This document shows positions 22,343 through 28,812 of a stretch of 29,318 bases of DNA, piece by piece. The DNA is taken from the IMG/VR virus record IMGVR_UViG_3300025828_000126, positions 1-29,318 of that record. One strand, written 5' to 3'. The translations under genes were made by a program, and so were the position numbers. Position 1 is the stretch's first letter, and each line of letters begins with the position of its first letter. This stretch comes from a virus. Under the pieces are notes generated by a model, which did no database searches, had not been told where the DNA came from, and worked only from the letters and a program-made list of their open reading frames with translations.

Positions 22343-22510
22343 TCACATTCCTTTGCGTCCGCCTGTGTTGGCACCAAGTATGGCCACAGGTTTCGTGAAT
22401 ACCTTCTTCATCACCTTATCGCAGCAGGTGAATGTTGGCTTCTCGTTCATTCCATGCACATAGTCTTGGACCATCTTGCATTTGCCTTGGCATTTGTAGG
22501 AATAGGTCAT
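22343..22510 (-). CDS. 55-residue zinc-ribbon protein (FmdB-like)
   Basis: The frame starts at ATG 22510, overlapping the upstream stop as ATGA, and ends with TGA 22345-22343. The peptide begins MTYSYKCQGKCKMVQDYVHG, then FTCCDKVMKKVFTKPVA and a Gly-rich end. Cysteine pairs at residues 7/11 and 29/30 resemble a zinc ribbon of the FmdB type (YxYxCxxC ... CC). Small zinc ribbons often bind nucleic acids or act as adaptors. Missed by length filters. Confidence 0.65.
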   Translation of the reverse strand: MTYSYKCQGKCKMVQDYVHGMNEKPTFTCCDKVMKKVFTKPVAILGANTGGRKGM

Positions 22511-22779
22511 GGCATCCAGAATATTTTGAATCTGTATAAGATTCGTTCGATCAACACAGCCATCAACGCTACCTGGAAAGATGGCCAGACAGCTTCAGTT
22601 GTCGCTGCTCCAACAGCCAATCCAATCCAGAATGACAGACACAGCGAACAGTCAAATGGTTTGATTGATGCCCATTCGTCAATGTTCAGCCATTGTTTAA
22701 TGTAGGTCTGAATGCTGATCACTTCTGTCAGTAGTGATCCGATGACCGCTGCTGATGCAGCGTTGAAGAATAATTCCAT
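22507..22779 (-). CDS. Small membrane protein with FDCSLCLSFW motif
   Basis: This 90-residue protein has a hydrophobic N-terminus (FFNAASAAVIGSLLTEV), then KPFDCSLCLSFWIGLAVGAA and a third hydrophobic stretch (QVALMAVLIERILY), suggesting two to three membrane spans. The CxxCxSFW motif recurs in small phage membrane proteins. Its first 83 bases overlap the end of the sigma-like gene in another frame. It may be an antiholin, a membrane anchor or a superinfection factor. Location in the membrane is firm; the role is not. Confidence 0.7.
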   Translation of the reverse strand: MELFFNAASAAVIGSLLTEVISIQTYIKQWLNIDEWASIKPFDCSLCLSFWIGLAVGAATTEAVWPSFQVALMAVLIERILYRFKIFWMP

Positions 22780-23278
22780 AATAATCTTCTTTTAGTTGGT
22801 CCAATGTTCTCCGGACCGAATTACCAATTGATTTGAATGGAATGTCAACCTTCTTGCTGACCTTCCTGTAACTTCCTTCCTGGAGCCATAACCGCAGAAC
22901 TTCCTTGTCATACCAATGATACGAATCCAACAATGCTTCGATGATCATTATGTCATCTTCCTGATCCCAATCGTAACCATCAGCATCATCTGCAATGTCC
23001 GGCATCTGCTTGCTGTGTGCGAATAGGCCATGCTTTCGTGCAAATGTAGACCTTGGTGATGTTGCCATTGTCATCATGGTTCTGACAACATAATAGCGAA
23101 GATAGCCGCCATCATTGACCTTGTTCCATTTCTGTTCATCCATTTCAAGGATGACCATTGCAGCTTCTTGAATAAGGTCATCAGCATACCTGTGACAAAT
23201 GCGAACTGCCAATTCACGCAGTTCATCATCTGCCAACAGGTCAATTGCCGCTTGTTGTTTAGAATGGCAAGTCATCAT
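22697..23278 (-). CDS. Sigma-70-like transcription factor
   Basis: This protein of about 193 residues starts at the ATG at 23278 (or 23275), since the longer in-frame ORF from 23404 covers the upstream SSB-like gene. ADDLIQEAAMVILEMDE resembles sigma region 2. The C-terminal YDKEVLRLWLQEGSYRKVSKK and SIGNSVRRTLDQLKEDY look like the region-4 helix-turn-helix that reads a -35 element. Phages of Bacteroidota often carry such proteins to direct late transcription (recalled). The last 83 bases also encode the start of a membrane protein in another frame. It could instead be a simple HTH regulator. Confidence 0.65.
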   Translation of the reverse strand: MMTCHSKQQAAIDLLADDELRELAVRICHRYADDLIQEAAMVILEMDEQKWNKVNDGGYLRYYVVRTMMTMATSPRSTFARKHGLFAHSKQMPDIADDADGYDWDQEDDIMIIEALLDSYHWYDKEVLRLWLQEGSYRKVSKKVDIPFKSIGNSVRRTLDQLKEDYYGIILQRCISSGHRITTDRSDQHSDLH

Positions 23279-23552
23279 TTCCGATGGCTGCAGCCTTTGC
23301 CTTGGATTTGGCCACAACCTTTTCTTTGACGCTTCCTTCCTTCTCTGGTTTCCATGTGTCCACGGAAATTGACACATCATTGCCATAGTCATCAAGTTGA
23401 TCACGCAGGTTGATGTTAACCTTCACATACTTCTTGCCTTGGTATTCAAAGGTGTGTTCAGCAGGAATCTTGTCAAGACAGATGGATGCTTTCAACCATG
23501 TGTCACCTTTCTTCTGGCCATTGCCGCAATAGATTGTTTTTTCTTCACTCAT
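23259..23552 (-). CDS. Putative single-stranded DNA-binding protein, short, with DDLPF tail
   Basis: This 97-residue protein has a beta-rich first 65 residues (TIYCGNGQKKGDTWLKASICL, KYVKVNINLRDQL, DVSISVDTWKP), compatible with a compact OB-type or related fold. A basic Lys/Ala linker and a final GNDDLPF follow. An acidic tail ending in a bulky hydrophobic Phe is the classic SSB C-terminal peptide, used to dock partner enzymes. It starts 22 bases after a TATATTTG promoter box. Core-fold membership is not proven by eye; the tail is the best evidence. Confidence 0.6.
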   Translation of the reverse strand: MSEEKTIYCGNGQKKGDTWLKASICLDKIPAEHTFEYQGKKYVKVNINLRDQLDDYGNDVSISVDTWKPEKEGSVKEKVVAKSKAKAAAIGNDDLPF

Positions 23553-23573
23553 TGTGTTAAGTATTGATTTCTA

Positions 23574-23581
23574 CAAATATA
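23574..23581 (-). promoter_or_regulatory. Bacteroidota -7 promoter box TATATTTG
   Basis: The minus strand reads TATATTTG, an exact match to TAnnTTTG, in the 34-base gap before the SSB-like gene and about 22 bases from its ATG. No clean TTTG -33 box is obvious at the right spacing. It would start a transcript of the SSB-like, sigma-like and downstream genes. Confidence 0.5.
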
Positions 23582-23586
23582 CGATT

Positions 23587-24147
23587 TCAAACAATACCAT
23601 TTGACCGGAACCATCTGGTCACAGTTTGTTCATACCTGTTGTCTTCCTGCATCAAGCTGAATCTGCCTTGTGGCTTTTCGTTCGGCAATGCCTTCACTTC
23701 ATTCCTTTCAAGTAGATATTGGTAGAGCAATCCCCACATCGGATATTCCGGCAATCTTCCGTGTTCCTGGATGTAGTTGATGGTCCAATTGTACATGAAT
23801 GGCGCATCAATCGGATCAGAAGCTGCTTCCAATTGTTTTGGTTGAAATTTTGGTTCAGATGCTTTTCTGCGTTCAGTCTGTTGGAATGCTCGCAGCACTT
23901 CACCAACAACCTTTGGTGATAACTGCTGACCATAGGTTGACAATGTCAATGGCTTGTTGTTCAATGATAGGCTGCCAGATGCAGCCTTCTGAAATGCCGT
24001 GACCAATTTGAAGTCATCAATCTGTGGAAATTCAGCATCAACGAATCTTGCAATGATGTCCATCAACATCTGACCATCTGGTGATCTGTCGAATTGTTTA
24101 CAGCCAACCAATAATGGCAGCTTGTGAATAGTAACCTGTTGAATCAT
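23587..24147 (-). CDS. Replication-region protein of unknown function
   Basis: This 186-residue soluble protein begins MIQQVTIHKLPLLVGCKQFD. The first half (LMDIIARFVDAEFPQIDDFKLV, AFQKAASGSLSL) and the stretch LSPKVVGEVLRAFQQTERRK are helical and look like conserved Bacteroidota phage or island proteins near replication genes. The C-terminus has WTINYIQEHGRLPEYPMWGLLYQYL. It sits between the SSB-like gene and a small conserved gene, so a replication accessory or helicase-loader role is plausible. No ATPase or nuclease motif is seen. Confidence 0.65.
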   Translation of the reverse strand: MIQQVTIHKLPLLVGCKQFDRSPDGQMLMDIIARFVDAEFPQIDDFKLVTAFQKAASGSLSLNNKPLTLSTYGQQLSPKVVGEVLRAFQQTERRKASEPKFQPKQLEAASDPIDAPFMYNWTINYIQEHGRLPEYPMWGLLYQYLLERNEVKALPNEKPQGRFSLMQEDNRYEQTVTRWFRSNGIV

Positions 24148-24407
24148 TGCAGTTGGTTTTTTTCGTTCAATGATTTGGCTTCATTCATTTCTCCAATCTG
24201 ATACGGAACACCCATTCCTTCAAAGAATTGTGATGTCCTTCCACCCAAATCACGGACCATCTGAAATTCCAATTTTGCGGAATCAATTATTTCCTTGCTG
24301 ACATCTGCAATGCTCCTAGCAGTTGCATTGTCCATATCACCATCATGCAGTTTTTCCAATGCCAGGAACAGGTGATTTCTTAGATCATTCATTTTGTTTT
24401 TCGCCAT
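24144..24407 (-). CDS. Conserved small phage protein (DLRNHLF family)
   Basis: This 87-residue protein begins MAKNKMNDLRNHLFLALEKL, then NATARSIADVSKEIIDSAKLE. The MNDLRNHLF...L and SIADVxxxIIxSAK pattern recurs in many tailed phages near replication or terminase genes, including those of Proteobacteria. It is short and helical, with no catalytic motif. It overlaps the HNH gene at its start by 23 bases. Likely a small adaptor. Confidence 0.7.
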   Translation of the reverse strand: MAKNKMNDLRNHLFLALEKLHDGDMDNATARSIADVSKEIIDSAKLEFQMVRDLGGRTSQFFEGMGVPYQIGEMNEAKSLNEKNQLQ

Positions 24408-25017
24408 CTCTCGTGTGTTTTTTTAGCTTGGTTAATATACGAATTGTTGATTTGATTTCTTCTGGATAGTTGTGGATCGTGTTCCTTTTCATGTTGTCAG
24501 CTTTGCTGATACATTCCAAGTTGTCAATTGAATAATTGAATGGATTGCCATCTTTGACTGCAATGCAGTAACCTTTTGGAATATCGCCATTGTGCTGCTG
24601 CCAAACATAGTTTTTCATTTCAACCCATTTGCCCAATGACACACGTATCCACGGCCGCTTGGTTCCGTTCTTATCTGTCCTGGTCCGGATAATTCCATCA
24701 TGCAATGTGTTATGCGGTAACTTTCCTTTCTTGAACATTGTCCTTTTCGCCTTCTGGTAAACTGATGAAGACATCTTCCTGCCCTTGTTCCAGGATTCTT
24801 GGCCTTTCTGAAATCTTGTTGCCTTTCCAAGGTCTGCATCCATCACGTGAACATGGTCCTTCAGATATTGAGCTGATTTTTTCAAGTTCAGTTTATCAGC
24901 CATTCCATAAACTGATGACCTGGACCTGTTCAGAGTCTTACAGATGTCATCAGTCTTGGTGTTCGCATACAATTCAACCATTGTTTGCATCTCTTCTTCT
25001 GTCCATATCCGCTTCAT
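24385..25017 (-). CDS. HNH homing-type endonuclease
   Basis: This 210-residue protein begins with a Myb/SANT-like helix-turn-helix (KRIWTEEEMQTMVELYANTK), then repeated Lys/Gly-rich modules of the NUMOD type (FQKGQESWNKGRK, MFKKGKLPHNT). A C-terminal HNH_3-like domain with VWQQHNG and VKDGNPFNYSIDNLECISK follows. The canonical central His before KDGN is replaced by Val in AVKDGN, a variation I have seen in phage relatives. Such genes cut DNA at a target to spread themselves or act in packaging. Insertion between replication genes suits a homing element. Confidence 0.85.
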   Translation of the reverse strand: MKRIWTEEEMQTMVELYANTKTDDICKTLNRSRSSVYGMADKLNLKKSAQYLKDHVHVMDADLGKATRFQKGQESWNKGRKMSSSVYQKAKRTMFKKGKLPHNTLHDGIIRTRTDKNGTKRPWIRVSLGKWVEMKNYVWQQHNGDIPKGYCIAVKDGNPFNYSIDNLECISKADNMKRNTIHNYPEEIKSTIRILTKLKKHTRDGEKQNE

Positions 25018-25661
25018 CCGTTCAGTTTTGGCTGTTCAACTTCAAAGTCAAATTTAAATCCGTTGACATCGTCACCTTTTTCCTTTGCTCGCTTGATCCA
25101 GGACAGAACAGCAGCCTTCCAATTGGTCATTGGCACCTGTCCAACCATCCAACCTTTGCTTTCATAGTAATAAAAGAACTTGTCAGCTTCGTCTTGGTTT
25201 CTGCATCCGCAATGATACATCCATTCTCTAACCTGATCAATTGATGGTGCGCCAACAACATTGACATTTCCATTCTCATTATCATTACCATTTACATTAC
25301 CATTTACATTTACATTAGGTTTTTCAGTTGTATAACCTAAGTCTGTCAATGGTTTGTGTTTGGTTTCAGTTAGGTTATGGTTAGGTTTTACTTTGGTTTT
25401 AGTTAGGTTTTGTTTTGGTTTCGGTTTGGTTTTTTTTGAACTTGGTCGGCCACCTTTTTGACCATTGTTGAATCTTGCAATATTTGCATCCAACTGTGGC
25501 TTAATTAGCCGAAATGCCAACTTTGGTGTGCCTTCCAATGATGGTTCCTTGAAGTTCAATGCATAGTCACAAATGGCATCAAACACCTGACATTTTTCTT
25601 CTGGACACAGGTCTTCAGCAGCTTCGAAGAATGACCTGTAAAAGATAAACGAGTCTCTCAT
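25014..25661 (-). CDS. DUF6291-like replication protein with low-complexity repeat linker
   Basis: This 215-residue protein begins MRDSFIFYRSFFEAAEDLCP, then VFDAICDYALNFKEPSLEG and LAFRLIKPQLDANIARF. This matches the DUF6291-type N-terminal domain found in phage replication proteins. Residues about 76-137 form two low-complexity runs, one of KTKPKP/NLTKTK units and one of NVNGNVNGN units. The C-terminal domain (VREWMYHCGCRNQDEADKFFYYY, WKAAVLSWIKRAKE) resembles helicase-loader or DnaD-like proteins. It lies after the DnaA-like gene. Replication initiation or helicase loading is inferred. Confidence 0.75.
   Translation of the reverse strand: MRDSFIFYRSFFEAAEDLCPEEKCQVFDAICDYALNFKEPSLEGTPKLAFRLIKPQLDANIARFNNGQKGGRPSSKKTKPKPKQNLTKTKVKPNHNLTETKHKPLTDLGYTTEKPNVNVNGNVNGNDNENGNVNVVGAPSIDQVREWMYHCGCRNQDEADKFFYYYESKGWMVGQVPMTNWKAAVLSWIKRAKEKGDDVNGFKFDFEVEQPKLNG
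25270..25431. repeat. Coding tandem repeats in the linker of the DUF6291-like gene
   Basis: The plus strand has repeated CATTTACATTAC-type units (about 25270-25318), encoding Asn-Val-Asn-Gly. Repeated GTTAGGTT and TTTGGTTT units (about 25351-25431) encode Lys/Thr/Pro/Asn. The units are imperfect and in frame, so slippage would change linker length in multiples of codons or cause frameshifts. Confidence 0.7.
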
Positions 25662-26101
25662 TTGATGATGAATTTTGTGCCTTGCTTGAAGAAACGGAAT
25701 CCTAATGTTCGCAGGATTTCTGTCAATTCTGCAACTGTATACTTATCGTCAAACATCAGTTCATTGTCAATGCGCTTGATGTTGTGGATAACACTTGCGT
25801 GGTTCATGAATGCCATTTCTGCAATACGTGTAATGGATAAGCCTGTCTCCATTTCTGGCTGTCTCAATAGCCAAAAGACAACTGCTCTGCACTTCACGAT
25901 GTGTGCTTTCCTGTCTCTTGAATATAGGCTGTTCTTGGTCACACCATAGTAATGCAGGACAGCATTGGTGATGTTCTCCACGTTCACACCTTGCCTATTG
26001 GCAATTGGCGCATTCATCACCTGGTCAGTCAATTCCTGTCTGTACACATCAACCAATTTGTCGATGCTTTCCTTCTCAATTTCTGATAATTCTGTCTTCA
26101 C
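25658..26101 (-). CDS. DnaA C-terminal-domain (domain IV) protein lacking the ATPase
   Basis: This 147-residue protein carries the DnaA box-binding domain without the AAA+ motor. It shows NAVLHYYGVTKNSLYSRDRK, HIVKCRAVVFWLLRQ, LSITRIAEMAFMNHASVIH and NIKRIDNEL. The segment around 88-110 matches the DnaA signature (DHSTVxHAxxxI in cellular DnaA, here NHASVIHNIKRI). It would bind DnaA boxes and mark the phage origin or compete with host DnaA. The gene itself contains an exact DnaA box at 25783-25791. It is directly upstream of a replication gene. Confidence 0.85.
   Translation of the reverse strand: MKTELSEIEKESIDKLVDVYRQELTDQVMNAPIANRQGVNVENITNAVLHYYGVTKNSLYSRDRKAHIVKCRAVVFWLLRQPEMETGLSITRIAEMAFMNHASVIHNIKRIDNELMFDDKYTVAELTEILRTLGFRFFKQGTKFIIK
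25783..25791. promoter_or_regulatory. Consensus DnaA box inside the DnaA-like gene
   Basis: The plus strand reads TGTGGATAA, complement of TTATCCACA. It falls on the codons for VIH, part of the DnaA signature. It could be an origin site or an autoregulatory site, or a by-product of the codons used. Confidence 0.3.
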
Positions 26102-26307
26102 TTCTCTCTGTTTTTTAATGTTAATAACTCGTTCAAAGATACCAAATCATCATCAGATAAGTTGGTGTAAATGTTGAACAGATTGCTTCTGAATCTGCTT
26201 GGTTCGTGTCTGACCTTGCCATCCACTTTCAGACCATTCTGCCTGTATGCAATGGTGTGCCACAATGTTATTCTGTGAATCAATTGTTCACGTTGTCTGT
26301 CTGTCAT
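26098..26307 (-). CDS. Hypothetical small basic protein
   Basis: This 69-residue protein begins MTDRQREQLIHRITLWHTIA. It is helical and basic, with EPSRFRSNLFNIYTNLSDDD in the middle. It lies between a nuclease-like gene and the DnaA-like gene with 4-base overlaps on both sides, so it is an integral part of the operon. Family not recognised; a DNA-binding adaptor is possible. Confidence 0.65.
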   Translation of the reverse strand: MTDRQREQLIHRITLWHTIAYRQNGLKVDGKVRHEPSRFRSNLFNIYTNLSDDDLVSLNELLTLKNREK

Positions 26308-26633
26308 AGCTGTTCAATTAGGTCCATCCAATCTTCAAACTTCATTGCCACATAGTCTGGCTGATGGTTCTTGGTGAACACAACAACAGGAACACGTCCA
26401 TCAATAGCCGCGTCATCCTGTGATTGTTTCAATGCTGACCAAATGTTCAACCTTTCCTGGTTCTTGCATTCAAAGCTGAACTGTGCCAATGGTCCATCAA
26501 GATCAATGATGTCACCTTTGATTGTCATGCCGCCTGACATTGGTGTTCTTCGGACATTGGTGCCGAATCGTTCATTCAGCAGCTTGGCAACTTTGCGTTC
26601 AAATCGTTTGCCCTTGTCGTTTGCGTTCACCAT
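26304..26633 (-). CDS. PD-(D/E)XK nuclease, Hjc/VRR-like
   Basis: This 109-residue protein begins MVNANDKGKRFERKVAKLLN. It has the pattern E12, then GD at 40-41 and ECK at 55-57 in FSFECKNQE. This matches the PD-(D/E)XK nuclease core of archaeal Hjc-like junction resolvases and similar phage endonucleases. RRTPMSGGM and PVVVFTKNHQPDY are further typical segments. It may resolve branched DNA in recombination or cut DNA during packaging. It is the second non-YqaJ nuclease-like gene in the block. Confidence 0.8.
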   Translation of the reverse strand: MVNANDKGKRFERKVAKLLNERFGTNVRRTPMSGGMTIKGDIIDLDGPLAQFSFECKNQERLNIWSALKQSQDDAAIDGRVPVVVFTKNHQPDYVAMKFEDWMDLIEQL

Positions 26634-27061
26634 GTCTTCAAATCTTGCCGGTCAACGAACCAAACAGGACCTTTTCCAAGGTCTTTCTTGCCTGCCTTTT
26701 CAATCATTCCCTTGGTTGCATAGCCAACAAGATCAACTGTGCCGCCATCAACAATGGCCAGAACATAGACATCATGCATCAGCTTTGGAACAACCAAGTT
26801 GCCATGCTTCGTGTATGTTGCTTTGATGTCAATGGTTGCGCCATCTTTGCTGATGAAATCAAACGAATCCTTTTCAAGATTGCTGATGATGTCCAGGTGC
26901 AAATTGAATTGCTTGCTGAATGCATATTCTGCCGTGAATCCAATCCTGCTTGCAATACGTTTATCAATGATTGTTGTATCTGTGCCACAGCCTTGCCAAT
27001 ATCGCATTGATGCAATTATGTCGCACATTGCTAATTCTCTCGGTGATAGTGTGATCTTCAT
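26627..27061 (-). CDS. Restriction-endonuclease-fold protein, PD-(D/E)XK-like
   Basis: This 144-residue protein has the putative core E45, D68 and IDIK at 77-80, then a strand VYVLAIVDGGTVDLVGY and a C-terminal GPVWFVDRQDLKTW. The spacing E...D...DxK fits the PD-(D/E)XK fold. It begins MKITLSPRELAMCDIIASM, with no extra domain. It lies between the YqaJ exonuclease and the Hjc-like gene with 4- and 7-base overlaps. It may be a structure- or sequence-specific nuclease. Catalysis is inferred from residue pattern only. Confidence 0.6.
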   Translation of the reverse strand: MKITLSPRELAMCDIIASMRYWQGCGTDTTIIDKRIASRIGFTAEYAFSKQFNLHLDIISNLEKDSFDFISKDGATIDIKATYTKHGNLVVPKLMHDVYVLAIVDGGTVDLVGYATKGMIEKAGKKDLGKGPVWFVDRQDLKTW

Positions 27062-27684
27062 GGCTTCAGAATATTGTCAAGGTAATCCTTTGCCAACGCC
27101 AACCTTTCTACCAATTCCTGTTGCATTGCAACATCAGCCGGAACATTGATGATGACCATTCTGAATGCTTCATTCTCAATGCGTGGATCAAAACTGATAA
27201 AGTCACACGATGTGGCACCTGTTGCCAACATACAACCTTGCATCTGCCACAAATATTTCTTGTCGATGTCCTGGTTGATGACATTCTTCAGATGATTAGC
27301 TGTGTTGTATGGACATTTGATTTCAATCAGTTTATCTGTGTCCTTCACCTTACCATCTGGAGATCCACCGGAATAGTCTGATATTTCACAGAATCCAAGT
27401 TCTTCAACTTCACATCCTGTGCGCTTTTCGTATTCTTCTCTGGCCACAGATTCGTATTCGTTGCCGTGATCTAATGCGGCACCAAATATCTGGACACGTT
27501 GGCCTGTCAGCTTTTCTGCTGCTACTTCCATCATGTAGCTGATGGCTGTGCCACCGAAGATTTCATCCTTCTTCCTGCCTTTGGTCATCAAATCACCAAA
27601 TCGTGATGCTGTGAACTTTCCAAGTCTGGCAGCAAACCATTCTTCAGTTCGCTGCAATTCGTTGTTTTCTTCAAAGATGTCCAT
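27058..27684 (-). CDS. YqaJ/lambda-type exonuclease
   Basis: This 208-residue 5'-to-3' exonuclease resects DNA ends for annealing. The family start RTEEWFAARLGKFTASRFG is present. Catalytic residues are D110 in GGSPDG and E121/K123 in EIKCP. The later LWQMQGCMLATG segment is typical of the fold. It is next to the candidate annealing protein at 27687-28097, as Exo/Bet or RecE/RecT pairs are. Length is normal. Confidence 0.93.
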   Translation of the reverse strand: MDIFEENNELQRTEEWFAARLGKFTASRFGDLMTKGRKKDEIFGGTAISYMMEVAAEKLTGQRVQIFGAALDHGNEYESVAREEYEKRTGCEVEELGFCEISDYSGGSPDGKVKDTDKLIEIKCPYNTANHLKNVINQDIDKKYLWQMQGCMLATGATSCDFISFDPRIENEAFRMVIINVPADVAMQQELVERLALAKDYLDNILKP

Positions 27685-27686
27685 GA

Positions 27687-28097
27687 TTACTTGCTTTTCT
27701 TTGGTGTGAAATCATCTGATTCATCTTGGCCATACACGTTGTGTTGGTAGAATCCGGACAGCTTCAAACAGACACGTGATAGTGATCGTTTCTCTGCCAT
27801 TGCCACAGGATACTTTTGCCGCGTGTTATCTGGTGCCGATTCTCCGTATGTTTCAACGGTTATGGTGTGACCATCTGGTCCGGCCATCTCGCCAATTGCT
27901 TTGATGACCACGTGCTTGCAGTCATCTGTCATGTGTACCATTTCGTAACGGACACGGATGCCACGATGCTGTTGAATGCGCTCAATGCCTTGCCGTGTGA
28001 TTATGACAAATCCTTGTGGCGATTTGAAGAAATGGTCAGCAGTTAGGCCATTCTCTGTGGCCAACTTTTTCATTGTTTCTCGATCTGTGTTTTTCAT
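27687..28097 (-). CDS. Candidate single-strand annealing protein (SSAP)
   Basis: This 136-residue protein follows the order of a minimal SSAP core. Three beta strands (GIRVRYEMVHMT, KHVVIKAIGEM, HTITVETYGES) are followed by a long helix (YPVAMAEKRSLSRVCLKL). AEKRSLSR...L..SGFY is close to motifs I recall in recombination genes of other phages. It lies two bases upstream of the YqaJ exonuclease, where annealing proteins are expected. The fold order and pairing are seen or inferred; no enzyme has been shown. It could be another ssDNA-binding adaptor. Confidence 0.6.
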   Translation of the reverse strand: MKNTDRETMKKLATENGLTADHFFKSPQGFVIITRQGIERIQQHRGIRVRYEMVHMTDDCKHVVIKAIGEMAGPDGHTITVETYGESAPDNTRQKYPVAMAEKRSLSRVCLKLSGFYQHNVYGQDESDDFTPKKSK

Positions 28098-28108
28098 GAT
28101 CTTGATTA

Positions 28109-28441
28109 TTATTGATTAGTGATTTCTGATTTTGTTTTCAAGGTGAGCATTGCCACATCTGATGTGAATGCCGTCCAATAGAAAGGCATTGTGTCTGATG
28201 GTGTGTGAACACCTTCGTGATGGTCATAGTCTTGGTCCCACAATGCCAACCATCTGGTCACTTCTCCAAGAATGTGACGATCCACAACAATCTGACTATC
28301 TGCAAAAATGATGATGTCATTCTTTGCCATCTGATTGATTGTGTCAATTCGTGTGATGATGTCCAGGACAACCATCTTGGATTCATCAGACAGATATGTT
28401 GTGTCTGATTTGTAGCAATCAAGCAATGATTCGTGCTTCAT
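28109..28441 (-). CDS. Hypothetical early protein
   Basis: This 110-residue protein begins MKHESLLDCYKSDTTYLSDE, then IIIFADSQIVVDRHILGEVT, TRWLALWDQDYDHHEGVHT and AMLTLKTKSEITNQ. It is an acidic soluble protein with no metal cluster or membrane segment and a possible strand-helix fold. It is upstream of the candidate annealing protein. I do not recognise the family. Confidence 0.6.
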   Translation of the reverse strand: MKHESLLDCYKSDTTYLSDESKMVVLDIITRIDTINQMAKNDIIIFADSQIVVDRHILGEVTRWLALWDQDYDHHEGVHTPSDTMPFYWTAFTSDVAMLTLKTKSEITNQ

Positions 28442-28463
28442 TTTTTCTCTGTGTTTATGGTGA

Positions 28464-28688
28464 TTACTTATTGATTACATCTTCGTGAAATGCATCATCA
28501 TCGCCACATGATTCGCAAACGCCAATCAATGCAGCTTGTTCGTGATGCTCTGAATAACCAACAACAGCCTGTGTCTGGCCACATTCACATCTGCATTGTG
28601 AATTGTTGGTGATCAATTGATAGCTGTGTTCCTTCAAAATGAACATAGCCTGTTCTTCTGTGCTTACGCAGTTTACTATTCTTGCCAT
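28464..28688 (-). CDS. Small zinc-ribbon-like protein, complete copy
   Basis: This 74-residue protein begins MARIVNCVSTEEQAMFILKE. It has CRCECG in the middle and CESCGDDD near the end, a possible zinc-binding pair. It ends FHEDVINK. It is the first gene after the promoter region at 28689-28812, and a partial copy begins at 67. It may be an early host-interaction or transcription factor. Confidence 0.7.
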   Translation of the reverse strand: MARIVNCVSTEEQAMFILKEHSYQLITNNSQCRCECGQTQAVVGYSEHHEQAALIGVCESCGDDDAFHEDVINK

Positions 28689-28713
28689 TTCTCTCTGTTT
28701 TAAGATTATGGTG

Positions 28714-28746
28714 TGAAACTACAAAAACACGTTGATAACTTCCAAA
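28714..28746 (-). promoter_or_regulatory. Candidate Bacteroidota-type promoter (right copy)
   Basis: TTTGG (28746-28742) is followed after about 20 bases by TAGTTTCA (28721-28714), in register with the left copy's TATATTCG. It would drive the zinc-ribbon gene and the recombination operon. The neighbouring bases are diverged between the copies, but the spacing is kept. Confidence 0.4.
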
Positions 28747-28791
28747 CAAATGCACAGAAAATTTCACACGTTGATACTAACGTGCTGATAA
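28727..28791. promoter_or_regulatory. Three repeated operator-like motifs (right copy)
   Basis: ACACGTTGATAACT lies at 28727-28740, ACACGTTGATACTA at 28766-28779 and ACGTGCTGATAA at 28780-28791. The first lies between the candidate promoter boxes. All three are kept in both genome copies while bases at 28696-28726 diverge. Confidence 0.45.
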
Positions 28792-28812
28792 TCAACAGAA
28801 TAATTTTAACGA

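Noticed and set aside
23279-23404. Longer start (23404) for the sigma-like gene
   Set aside because: The extra 42 residues cover the SSB-like gene in another frame and look like a shadow (MINLMTMAMMCQFPW...). ATG 23278 or 23275 gives a normal overlap.
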